Origin: Ktedonobacter robiniae | GTDB lineage: Bacteria > Chloroflexota > Ktedonobacteria > Ktedonobacterales > Ktedonobacteraceae | NCBI RefSeq assembly: GCF_016587375.1 | Contig: NZ_BNJG01000002.1 | Coordinates: 1,488,001-1,552,000, forward strand | Length of the DNA stretch: 64,000 nucleotides | Direction of reading: 5' to 3' | Part shown: positions 33,376 to 41,193 of the stretch, piece after piece | How positions within the stretch are numbered: position 1 is the stretch's first letter | How the letters are laid out: each line of letters begins with the position of its first letter | Position numbers and translations under genes: made by a program | The notes under the pieces: model-generated | What the model saw: only the letters and a program-made list of their open reading frames with translations | Told to the model about the DNA's origin: nothing | Databases searched by the model: none

Positions 33376-34593
33376 ATGTATGATGCAATTGTCATTGGCG
33401 CCCGTTGTGCTGGAGCACCAGTTGCTATGTTGCTGGCTCGTCAAGGCTATCGCGTATTACTCGTCGATAAAGCTCGTTTTCCGGTTGATATTATGTCCGG
33501 TTTACTTGTCCATCCACGAGGCACGGCTTTGTTGAAGCGTTGGGGTGTGTTAGATGACGTATTGGCAACCGGTTGTCCGCAATTACATTCAGCGACGTTC
33601 GATCTGGGTCCAATAGAACTGAAGGCCAGCTTTCACCCGGTTGATGAAGTCGATTTTACATGTGCCCCACGGCGGTATTTGCTGGACCCTATTCTGGTAG
33701 CCGCAGCGGTGGAGGCCGGGGCAGAGTTCCGTGATAACACCACAGTTCAAGAATTGCTCATGGACGAAGATGGTTGTATTACTGGCATTCGCGCCCGTAC
33801 AGCACAGGGAACAACCGTGACTGAGAAGGCGCGTATCGTGATTGGTGCCGATGGTGTTCACTCATTTGTTGCCCGCACTGTTAAGCCAGAAGCATATCAT
33901 GTGAATCCAATCCTGTCCTGCGGCTACTATGGTTTCTTCCGTGATGTCACCGTTCCAGGACCGAAAGCCTATATCCGTCCCTATCGTTTCGCCGTATGCA
34001 TTCCCACGAATGATAATCTGATGCTGGTTGGCGCTCAGTGGCCGATTGAAGACTTTGCGCGTATCCGTACCGATGTACCCACCCATTTCTACAAACTCAT
34101 GGGCCAGATACCAGAACTAGCTACACAGGTGCGTCGAGAAAAGCAAGTGGGTCGTTTCATCGGTACCGGGCACGTTCCCAATTTCTTCCATAAGCCATAC
34201 GGTCCTGGCTGGGCACTGGTGGGTGACGCTGGCTATCACAAAGATCCCATCCTGGGTCAGGGTATTGCTGATGCCCTTGAAGATGCTGCGATGTTGGCAA
34301 AAGCACTTACGCGTGGCCTGTCCGGAGAGACAATAATGGAGGAGGCACTGGCAGAGTATGAGCGGGAGCGCAATGAAATTTGCCTGCCACAGTATCAGAT
34401 CGCAATACAGTTTGCCACTCTGGCACCACCACCGCCTGATATGCAAACTCTATTGAGCGTTATTGCCGCTGACCCGGAAGAGTCAACTCGCTATCTCGGT
34501 GTCCTACAGCGCACAGTACCAGTTGCTGAGTTCTTCGCCCCCGAGCATATTGCCAGTTTGATGGCGCGAGCTACGGTATCGCTAACTGCATAA
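33376..34593 (+). CDS. FAD-dependent oxidoreductase (geranylgeranyl reductase/monooxygenase type)
   Basis: 405 residues. The FAD-binding GxGxxG-type motif AIVIGARCAGAPVAMLLARQ (about 4-23; third Gly is Ala-Gly-Ala here) ends in the ribose-binding acid of VLLVDKARFP. RARIVIGADGVHSFVARTV (DG motif, about 154-172) and GPGWALVGDAGYHKDPILGQ (second FAD contact, GD motif, about 274-293) follow. These are shared by PHBH-type hydroxylases and geranylgeranyl reductases; the substrate cannot be told. AAGGAGACGG lies 13 bases before the start. It ends in a classic terminator. Confidence 0.88.
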   Translation: MYDAIVIGARCAGAPVAMLLARQGYRVLLVDKARFPVDIMSGLLVHPRGTALLKRWGVLDDVLATGCPQLHSATFDLGPIELKASFHPVDEVDFTCAPRRYLLDPILVAAAVEAGAEFRDNTTVQELLMDEDGCITGIRARTAQGTTVTEKARIVIGADGVHSFVARTVKPEAYHVNPILSCGYYGFFRDVTVPGPKAYIRPYRFAVCIPTNDNLMLVGAQWPIEDFARIRTDVPTHFYKLMGQIPELATQVRREKQVGRFIGTGHVPNFFHKPYGPGWALVGDAGYHKDPILGQGIADALEDAAMLAKALTRGLSGETIMEEALAEYERERNEICLPQYQIAIQFATLAPPPPDMQTLLSVIAADPEESTRYLGVLQRTVPVAEFFAPEHIASLMARATVSLTA

Positions 34594-34619
34594 GCTCTTC
34601 CTTTAATATGAAGGCCGAA

Positions 34620-34660
34620 GTTCTCCTCCTGGCTGCCTTGTTCCAGGAGGAGAACTTTTT
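34620..34660 (+). terminator. Rho-independent terminator of the FAD oxidoreductase gene
   Basis: GTTCTCCTCCTGG and CCAGGAGGAGAAC form a 13-bp stem with a 10-base loop, followed by TTTTTG. Confidence 0.8.
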
Positions 34661-34688
34661 GTTGTTTTTATCCACTTTCCAAAGGAAC

Positions 34689-34732
34689 GGCGCTTTCATC
34701 TCTTCCCTCAAGCGGGGAGAGATGAAAGCGCC
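34689..34732. terminator. Hairpin at the 3' end of the C39-like peptidase gene
   Basis: GGCGCTTTCATCTC pairs with GAGATGAAAGCGCC across a 16-base loop, 41 bases beyond the minus-strand stop at 34773. Confidence 0.6.
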
Positions 34733-34772
34733 GGACGTTAAAGAGAGCGGTAGAGACTACCCCTCCTAAGAT

Positions 34773-36146
34773 TTAGGACCAGTTGGTCAGGCGGTTGGTT
34801 GTGGGAGTCGTCCAGCTCTCAGGATACATGACATACACGGTGCCATATGAATATTTGAGCCAGACGCTCTGAAGCGCGGAGCGGCTGTAGGTGATCTGCA
34901 CGCTGGCATCGGTGGAGGCGGCGGGATCATTGGTGATGACGTCACCAGTCGAGGAAAAGCCACGGACTACCAGCAGGTGACCATTGGAGCTGGGGATGGG
35001 TGTGCCAGGCAGCTCGCCTTTTTTGTAGGCAATACTGATCGCGATAGGCACGCCGGCCTTGATCCACTGCTCGATCTGGCTCATGGAGTACATGCGTGTA
35101 ACATAGGCATGCAAGCCATGCGAGCCGGCATAGGCGGTATTAAAGGGCCAGTTGCCCGTGCCCTGGTAGGTGTAGTCATAGGTATCGCGAGCGGTGTCCG
35201 GCACGGTCTGATTGAGGTCTGGCTGATTGAGGACAGTAGACCAGTAGGCCAGGATCATGCTGGTTGAGGTTGGGCTACACCAGACCTCACCACCGCCACC
35301 ATATCCCAGGCCCTGGTATTCGGGCAGCATCTGCGAGCGCTGAGGCACATTCAGGTTGGTTCCCCACACGCTCTGGTCGGGGTTGACAGTGGGCGCAGTC
35401 GTGGAGTTATGGGAGACCATAGCGGTGGCACGGCGCAAACTCAAGGTCGTCGAAGGTGAGGTCGTAAAGAGTGTGAGGGAGAGCTGGTACGCGCTGGCGG
35501 GCTGCGAACCGGTTTGGAAGGTATCGGTTGCCACATTCCCGGTAGTGTCGGATTGCCCGTTGATGCTGTGACGTTTAATGGTACTGAAGTCACTGGCCCA
35601 GACGGGGAGCTTGTACCAGTGCGTCCAGGTGCCATTCTCGAGGACGCGCACATGGGTCTCAATCCAGGTTCCTGTGGGCGTTGTGGCATTCCAGGAGGCG
35701 ACGAGATCGGTAAAGGTTTGCGCAGTTGTGTGTGTTGGCGAGGTAATAGTGCCGTAGTAGAATGAACCACCGTTGTAGTAGTTGTTGCCGTTGTAGGCTC
35801 CAGCTGCATATGGGTCCTGGCCCTGACAGAGCTGAGATGTCGCATCAAAGCTGGTGCTGCCTCCATCTGTCGCGTCTGTGGTGCAGCTTAAGCCTGCATG
35901 CGGCGAGAGGGTGACTGCCCCACTGGAGGAGACGGCGACGCCATTGAGGGTCCAGGTCGAGAAGTCACTGGAACTGCTCTGCTGCCAGAATTCATCGTAC
36001 TGGCTCTGCCCTTTACTTGATTTGGCTGTGGCTGCATGGGTGCTTTGCCCCAGGGTGAGCGTCAGACAAAAGAGCGCGAGCAACGTCGCGATACCCAGAC
36101 GACGCAAATAGGAGGATAGGCGATGGGATGTCTGAGATAGAGGCAT
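34773..36146 (-). CDS. Secreted C39-like cysteine peptidase
   Basis: 457 residues with a signal peptide (about 1-38, LGIATLLALFCLTLTLGQS). An extended middle region (about 60-260) resembles a beta-rich binding domain, with WNATTPTGTWIETHVRV and similar strands. The C-terminal peptidase-like domain (about 270-450) has GGGGEVWCSPTSTSMIL (catalytic Cys), NGHLLVVRGFSSTGD (His) and ITNDPAA (Asp), the order of the C39/BtrH-like peptidase fold. It is probably an exported peptidase acting on the cell wall or extracellular protein. No transporter or bacteriocin precursor is adjacent, so a bacteriocin-processing role is unlikely. Confidence 0.85.
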   Translation of the reverse strand: MPLSQTSHRLSSYLRRLGIATLLALFCLTLTLGQSTHAATAKSSKGQSQYDEFWQQSSSSDFSTWTLNGVAVSSSGAVTLSPHAGLSCTTDATDGGSTSFDATSQLCQGQDPYAAGAYNGNNYYNGGSFYYGTITSPTHTTAQTFTDLVASWNATTPTGTWIETHVRVLENGTWTHWYKLPVWASDFSTIKRHSINGQSDTTGNVATDTFQTGSQPASAYQLSLTLFTTSPSTTLSLRRATAMVSHNSTTAPTVNPDQSVWGTNLNVPQRSQMLPEYQGLGYGGGGEVWCSPTSTSMILAYWSTVLNQPDLNQTVPDTARDTYDYTYQGTGNWPFNTAYAGSHGLHAYVTRMYSMSQIEQWIKAGVPIAISIAYKKGELPGTPIPSSNGHLLVVRGFSSTGDVITNDPAASTDASVQITYSRSALQSVWLKYSYGTVYVMYPESWTTPTTNRLTNWS

Positions 36147-36675
36147 AGAAATCCCTTTCTGTGAAATAGAGGACGCGCAACTTGGTCAAGCTTAGGTTAT
36201 ACCTAAGTTGTTTGCCAGGCTACAAATGTGAGAGCGGTAAGTAGATGGGTATGGATAAAGTGTAGGAAGAAAAGGAGGTAAAGTCAAGATGACGCGCGCT
36301 TATGCTCTTTTAAAAATTAATCTGAAATATCATGGTACAGCGTGCTTCGTCCCATGATATGTAGGCGCGTGCTTTAGCAGCGCAGCTTCCCACGGACATT
36401 CTCGGGTTATTTCTTAAAAGAGCATTAGCAGCGCGGGCCGTAAACATTCCCAGCCTTCGCAAATATTGTAATTTGCGGTACATTGTGGTAATTAAATGTA
36501 TAAGGCTGCTTTATTATTTATTTGGAGGAGGTGCTATCTATTCCCTAAAACTCGCTATCAACAAATCCCAAAGGATATCTCCTGCACATACGTTTTGAGC
36601 ATTATTTCTCTGCTTGAGGCAATCCTTGCCTGCTTTATTTAGGAAGCGCGCAAGGATAAGTGAAAGGATTCTGCC
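36147..36675. other. Repeat-bearing intergenic region between divergent genes
   Basis: 529 bases without a gene. It contains copy 3 of the dispersed hairpin repeat (36302-36425) and the upstream regions of the peptidase (leftward) and amidase (rightward) genes. Confidence 0.7.
36302..36425. repeat. Hairpin repeat, copy 3, nested in a larger inverted repeat
   Basis: ATATCATGG (36327-36335) pairs with CCATGATAT (36352-36360) and runs into GCGTGCTTTAGCAGCG (36366-36381). The whole is bracketed by ATGCTCTTTTAA (36302-36313) and TTAAAAGAGCAT (36414-36425). The outer arm sequence TTTTTAAAAGAGCAT also occurs near copy 1 at 14792-14806. Confidence 0.7.
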
Positions 36676-38469
36676 TTGAACAAACGTATTTTATGGGCTT
36701 TACTGAAGACGCTCATGGGCCTCTCCCTTCTTCTTACCCTCACCAGTCTGAGTTTCTCCCACTCTTATGCAGCCAGCAGTCCTTCGATTAACCAGGCTTT
36801 TCTGCAAGCTTCTCATGAAACGGATGTCCCTGTCCCGCTTTTACAGGCCCTCTGTTATATGGAAGGGCGTTTAAGCATGCATGGCGGTACACCCAGCATT
36901 GATCAGGGTTATGGATGCATGCACCTTGTAAAAAGCAAGAAGCAGGATACCCTGGACCAGGCCGCGCAAGATCTGCATGTCAGCAGCGCGCAGCTACGAA
37001 GTGACCTGGCCACAAACATTCGCGGTGGCGCCGATATTCTGCGGCAGGATGCCTTAAAGCTGTCAGCGACGCATACCCTCCCCGGGACGCTGTCTGGCTG
37101 GGCCGATGCCATCGCCCTTTATAGTAACGCGACGACCCACTCGACTGCGCAGATGTACGTTGATGAGACCTATCGCATTTTACGCCAGGGCTTTCAGGCA
37201 CGGGCCGACAACCAAGAACTGGTAACGCTCGCGCCCCAAAACGTAACGTCTACGCACCTGGGGACAAACTCCCTTGCGACCGCCACGATTCCCGCTGGCT
37301 GTAGCAGCGACACCAATGTCGAATATCCTGGCGCCATCGATTGTATCGTCAGTCCCACGACCTTTGATTGTAACGTGGTCTCTAATGGCAGCCCCTGTAC
37401 CTATGAATCTGCTAGTCGCCCCAGCTCCTATAGCATCTCCGATATCGTGATTCACGACATTGAGGGGACCGCGCAGGACGGATTAAATGTCTTCCAGGAT
37501 CCCAATAGTGGTGTCAGCATTCACTATGTTGTGGGAGGCGATGGCACCGTCTATCAATTATTGCATGAGAAGGATATCGCCTATCAAGCTGGCAACTACT
37601 GGTATAACCAGCATACAATCGGTATTGAACACGCGGGCTTTGATGCCACAGGTTATCAGTGGTATAACGCGACCGAGTACCTGGCCTCGGCCAAGCTGGT
37701 CGCCTACTTGCTGAATAAGTATCATATTCCTCTGGAGCACGATCATATTGTTTCGCATGGGACCATTCCCGCGCCAACTCTGGGGACGACCCCTAACCAT
37801 GAAGATCCAGGTCCCTACTGGCTCTGGCCCTATTACTTTAACTTGATTCAGCAGCAAGGCATTGCCGCCGCACCCACTAGCAACAAGGCGAACGTTGTCA
37901 CTGTCGATCCCGCGACCGGTCAGGCGCCATATGGCACAAATGGGACCGAGACAAGTGCCAACTTTAACTTCTTCACGCTCTACACAAGTGGCAGTACCGC
38001 CTCAAGCATCATTCCCAATCCCGATAATGGCTCTGCCACAGGCGTGACCAGCAATGTTGAGGCCAGGATCAGCTATGCCTATACCAGCAAGGTAACGGAC
38101 CCCGCGGGCACGGGTGATACACTGTACCAGATCTGGTATGGCGAGCAAGACCCAGGCTTCACGCCAGCTCACACCGCGCATGCCAAACAGGTCTGGCTCG
38201 CCGTGCCAGCCGGGTCTGCGGTTGAGAGCACGATCTCCGGTGCCAACGCGCATGTTATCAAGCTGACGGGCAAAGGTAGCAAAGCGATCCAGGTCTCTGG
38301 TCGACCAACCACCAGCAACTCCTACTATATCGGGGATGCACCAATTGGCGCGACCTTTGTCTCCGCGTATAGCATCGTTGAGGATGGTACCAGTAAGCTC
38401 TGGTATGAAATTAACTATAACCATCGCCAGGCCTTTGTGCCTGCCAGTGCCGTCACTATCGTCAGTTAA
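36676..38469 (+). CDS. Secreted N-acetylmuramoyl-L-alanine amidase, copy A
   Basis: 597 residues starting at TTG 36676 (AAAGGA upstream; the signal peptide begins properly from here, MNKRILWALLKTLMGLSLLLTLT). The N-terminal domain (about 35-185) includes ALCYMEGRLSMHGG and DQGYGCMHLV, resembling lysozyme-like/transglycosylase N-domains. The amidase_2 domain (about 250-395) has DIVIHDIEGTAQ (zinc His), YHIPLEHDHIVSHGT and PNHEDPGPYWLWPYY (His and Asp). A C-terminal region (about 400-597) ends in an SH3-like segment (LWYEINYNHRQAFVPASAV). A close paralogue with the same architecture lies at 54728-56542. Confidence 0.9.
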   Translation: MNKRILWALLKTLMGLSLLLTLTSLSFSHSYAASSPSINQAFLQASHETDVPVPLLQALCYMEGRLSMHGGTPSIDQGYGCMHLVKSKKQDTLDQAAQDLHVSSAQLRSDLATNIRGGADILRQDALKLSATHTLPGTLSGWADAIALYSNATTHSTAQMYVDETYRILRQGFQARADNQELVTLAPQNVTSTHLGTNSLATATIPAGCSSDTNVEYPGAIDCIVSPTTFDCNVVSNGSPCTYESASRPSSYSISDIVIHDIEGTAQDGLNVFQDPNSGVSIHYVVGGDGTVYQLLHEKDIAYQAGNYWYNQHTIGIEHAGFDATGYQWYNATEYLASAKLVAYLLNKYHIPLEHDHIVSHGTIPAPTLGTTPNHEDPGPYWLWPYYFNLIQQQGIAAAPTSNKANVVTVDPATGQAPYGTNGTETSANFNFFTLYTSGSTASSIIPNPDNGSATGVTSNVEARISYAYTSKVTDPAGTGDTLYQIWYGEQDPGFTPAHTAHAKQVWLAVPAGSAVESTISGANAHVIKLTGKGSKAIQVSGRPTTSNSYYIGDAPIGATFVSAYSIVEDGTSKLWYEINYNHRQAFVPASAVTIVS

Positions 38470-38485
38470 CGCGAGGTGCCGCTCT

Positions 38486-38530
38486 GCTAAAGCACGCGCT
38501 TACATATGTCTTATGTGTAAGCGCGTGCTT
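38486..38530. repeat. Hairpin repeat, copy 4 (diverged)
   Basis: CTGCTAAAGCACGCGCTTACA on the left arm matches the complement of the family core; AGCACGCGCTTACA (38491-38504) pairs with TGTAAGCGCGTGCT (38516-38529). It follows the amidase gene by about 20 bases. Confidence 0.6.
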
Positions 38531-38722
38531 CACTATGTTTGTCACATGTTTCAGGCCTGGGCATAAATGCTCACCTTGCCCGTGTTCTTATTCATATGCC
38601 AGTGCATATAATGGAAACAGGTTTTTAAGGCTCATCTATACGCGGCAAAACGGTTGACAGAGGCAAAATAAATATCGTCTACTGCCAGTAGGCACTTGCT
38701 TACTAGAAGGAGAAATATATCG

Positions 38723-39736
38723 ATGAGTACTTCTCGTTTGAAGTTTGGCTATAAAGCATCCGCGGAGCAGTTTGGTCCACGCGAACTGCTCGATTTCACG
38801 GTTGAGGCGGAGGACCTGGGATTTGATAGCGTCTGGATCAGTGATCACTTCCAGCCCTGGCGCCATACCAATGGGCACGCGCCCTTCGCGCTCTCCTGGC
38901 TTGGCTCGGCGGCTGAGCGTACGAAAAAAATCGTCCTGGGCACCAGTGTCCTGACGCCTACCTTCCGCTATCAGCCCGCCGTTGTCGCCCAGGCCTTTGG
39001 CACGCTGGGTTTGATGTATCCTGGACGCTTCATTCTGGGTGTTGGTTCTGGTGAGTCGCTAAACGAGGTCGCGGTCACGGGTATGCAGTGGCCTGAGGCC
39101 AAGGAGCGCCTGGCGCGCCTGCGTGAGTCGGTACGCCTGATCAAGCAGCTCTGGCAGGAAGATATGGTAACCTTTAACGGAGAATATTACCATACGCTGA
39201 ACGCGACTATCTATGATAAGCCCAAGCAGCCTGTTCCCATCTATATCGGCGCGGGTGGCCCGGTGGCTGCCAAGTTCGCGGGCCGTGAGGGTGACGGCTT
39301 TATCTGTACCTCCGGCAAGGGCGATGAGCTCTATCGCGACAAGTTATTGCCAGCCATGGAGGAGGGCGCGCGGGCCGCGGGCAAAGATCCGCAGAGCGTC
39401 GAGCGTACCATTGAGGTCAAGGTCTCCTTCGATACCGACAAGGATCGCGCCCTGAAGGATACGCGTATCTGGGCTGCCCTGGCGCTTCCCGCCGAGGACA
39501 AGGTCAGCATTCACGATGCCCGTGAGATGGAGGAGAAGGCTAAAAGCGTTGAGGACCAGGCCCATCGCCGCTGGCTCGTCTCCAGCGATCCCGATGAGCA
39601 CATAGAGCAGATTCGTCCCTACATCGAACTGGGCTTTACGCATCTGATCTTCCACGCTCCCGGCGACGATCAGTCGCGCTTCCTACAGCTCTACGCCAAA
39701 GAGATTCTTCCCCGCCTGCGTCAGCGCTGGGGATAA
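38723..39736 (+). CDS. fgd: F420-dependent glucose-6-phosphate dehydrogenase
   Basis: 337 residues from ATG 38723 (AGAAGGAGA upstream). A luciferase-like TIM barrel closely following mycobacterial Fgd1: LKFGYKASAEQFGPRELLD at the start, SDHFQPWRHTNGHAPF (catalytic His and Trp), LGTSVLTPTFRYQPAVVAQA, GVGSGESLNE (catalytic Glu), ICTSGKGDELY, and RRWLVSSDPDE near the end. The phosphate-binding lysines/arginine of FGD correspond to residues in the SGKG, AEDKVSIHD and RRW segments. It oxidises glucose-6-phosphate while reducing coenzyme F420. No F420 biosynthesis gene lies in the window. Confidence 0.93.
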   Translation: MSTSRLKFGYKASAEQFGPRELLDFTVEAEDLGFDSVWISDHFQPWRHTNGHAPFALSWLGSAAERTKKIVLGTSVLTPTFRYQPAVVAQAFGTLGLMYPGRFILGVGSGESLNEVAVTGMQWPEAKERLARLRESVRLIKQLWQEDMVTFNGEYYHTLNATIYDKPKQPVPIYIGAGGPVAAKFAGREGDGFICTSGKGDELYRDKLLPAMEEGARAAGKDPQSVERTIEVKVSFDTDKDRALKDTRIWAALALPAEDKVSIHDAREMEEKAKSVEDQAHRRWLVSSDPDEHIEQIRPYIELGFTHLIFHAPGDDQSRFLQLYAKEILPRLRQRWG

Positions 39737-39743
39737 AAGATGG

Positions 39744-39788
39744 AAAAGCAGCGGTCGGCAAGCCACAGGCTTGCCGACCGCTGCTTTT
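39744..39788. terminator. Terminator shared by fgd and the small convergent gene
   Basis: A 21-bp perfect stem (AAAAGCAGCGGTCGGCAAGCC and complement) with a 3-base loop ACA and T-runs on both strands; the right arm touches the 3' end of the 74-residue gene. Confidence 0.8.
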
Positions 39789-40013
39789 TTATGACCTGGT
39801 GGAAAGGTAGGCCTGGGCGGGTCCGCCGGAGCCATAGTCTGCGTAGTCGTCGTACTCGCTGGAGAGGTCGAGCAGGATCGTGTCCGCATCCTGGCGGCAC
39901 AGGCGTTTGAGGGTCTCCATCTCAAGATGTGTGTGGTTAATGTGCTCTACATATGCATATGCAGGCGTGCTGCCATACTCATAGCGGTTATAGTTGTTTG
40001 TGTAGTGAGTCAT
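39789..40013 (-). CDS. Small hypothetical protein
   Basis: 74 residues, start ATG 40013 behind GGGAGGAACAACGCC. Tyr/Asn-rich N-terminus (MTHYTNNYNRYEYGSTPAYA), helical middle (MELTLKRLC-like segment LEMETLKRLCRQDADTIL) and an acidic Tyr-rich end (SSEYDDYADYGSGG). No membrane segment or known motif. The ribosome site and fit to the shared terminator support a real gene. Confidence 0.6.
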   Translation of the reverse strand: MTHYTNNYNRYEYGSTPAYAYVEHINHTHLEMETLKRLCRQDADTILLDLSSEYDDYADYGSGGPAQAYLSTRS

Positions 40014-40168
40014 GGCGTTGTTCCTCCCTATAATATTTATTTCGCCGTGTCCATTTCGGTTACATATGCAATATAGCGAGTTTTTATGAGAATATGATGA
40101 AGCCGCTTTTAGAGGGTGAATCCAAGATCACTTTTACTCTATAAATTCAGCCTTAAAGGGGAAAGTGA

Positions 40169-41137
40169 CTACCCATCAAGTAAACGTTGCGCTGTCTCAA
40201 AAAACGGCTGTCCCAGTTCTCTTGATCCATAGGCAGAAATATAAAGGCCAGTCGAGACGCGCTCGATAAAGCCCCACTCCCAAATGCTGGCTTCATCGAA
40301 ACCCGATTCGTCAGCCAATAACCGGCAATACTTGCGTGCGAGTACAACTGTATCGGGTGCCGCGAGCAACTCTGAACACCAATCACGTAGTACCACACCA
40401 AGATCGTATTCTGGCTCACAAAGAAAACCATTAGGATCTACAAATACAAATCCTGACTCCGCCCCAACACGTAGAGTGCTGACCTGGAGAGCATTTGCCG
40501 GGTGGGGATCCCCATGCGCAACGACGCACCGGCCAGGATCAAAGGCAGCCATACGTCGACGCGCAAATTTGAGCGCTTGAGAGGTCAGTCCCTCGAAGCA
40601 TGGCCGCTCAAGCTTCTCCCACAGATCGGTTATAAGCTGCGCCAGAGTTTGCGCCTTATAATCGGGTGCTGCGATTGTCTGGCCTGCAGCCAGCGGCGTT
40701 AGCCAGGCTTGCTTGAGCATTGTACAGAGCAGTGCGATGGTACGCTCTGGCGGTAGCTTCAGGTCCACCATGGATGGTCCTAGCTGTTCCAGAAGGATAG
40801 CTCGTCGATCATAATCAAACTGCAGTATCCGGACGTAGCCTCGGCCCCTCGCTCGGGCTAGTGTATCTATTTCTTCCGCAAAATCATCGCTAGGCATACC
40901 TAACTTTACCACTGCGTCATTCCCATCAGCAGTCTTTGCCCGAGCAACATACGCAGATGACCCCCCGGAGAGTGGTTGGCCAATGCGAAGCTTCCAATGT
41001 CGCTCAAGGTCGACGATGAGTTGAGGCAGGTCTCTCAGCCACCGCTCGGTTTGCGGGCCCGATTGGCTGGCCCTTTGTCGAACCCGATTGGGCACCACTA
41101 TATTCTTCCCATTCTCAGTTGTATCCATGCCGCACAT
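40169..41137 (-). CDS. Aminoglycoside 6-phosphotransferase-like kinase (APH(6)/Hur type)
   Basis: 322 residues; possible starts are the first ATG 41137 and a second one four codons on (MDTTENG). Kinase-like fold: LSGGSSAYVARAKTADGNDAVVKLGMP (nucleotide loop and Lys, about 57-83), LEQLGPSMVD, catalytic loop CVVAHGDPHPANALQVS (His-Gly-Asp, about 206-222) and metal-binding FVFVDPNGFLCEPEYDLG (about 232-249). The family phosphorylates streptomycin or hydroxyurea; chromosomal members often have unknown substrates. No resistance transposon surrounds it. Confidence 0.85.
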   Translation of the reverse strand: MCGMDTTENGKNIVVPNRVRQRASQSGPQTERWLRDLPQLIVDLERHWKLRIGQPLSGGSSAYVARAKTADGNDAVVKLGMPSDDFAEEIDTLARARGRGYVRILQFDYDRRAILLEQLGPSMVDLKLPPERTIALLCTMLKQAWLTPLAAGQTIAAPDYKAQTLAQLITDLWEKLERPCFEGLTSQALKFARRRMAAFDPGRCVVAHGDPHPANALQVSTLRVGAESGFVFVDPNGFLCEPEYDLGVVLRDWCSELLAAPDTVVLARKYCRLLADESGFDEASIWEWGFIERVSTGLYISAYGSRELGQPFFETAQRLLDG

Positions 41138-41193
41138 TATATAACACAGAAAGGTTTATTGGCTGAGTATCTATCATTCCAAGCCTCAGGAGC

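Noticed and set aside
34773..36146. Bacteriocin-processing peptidase
   Set aside because: The peptidase has a secretion signal and no ABC exporter domain or nearby precursor peptide, so the bacteriocin-maturation role of some C39 peptidases does not fit.
40169..41137. Acquired antibiotic resistance gene
   Set aside because: The kinase family fits APH(6)/hydroxyurea phosphotransferase, but no mobile elements or resistance context surround it; likely a chromosomal relative.
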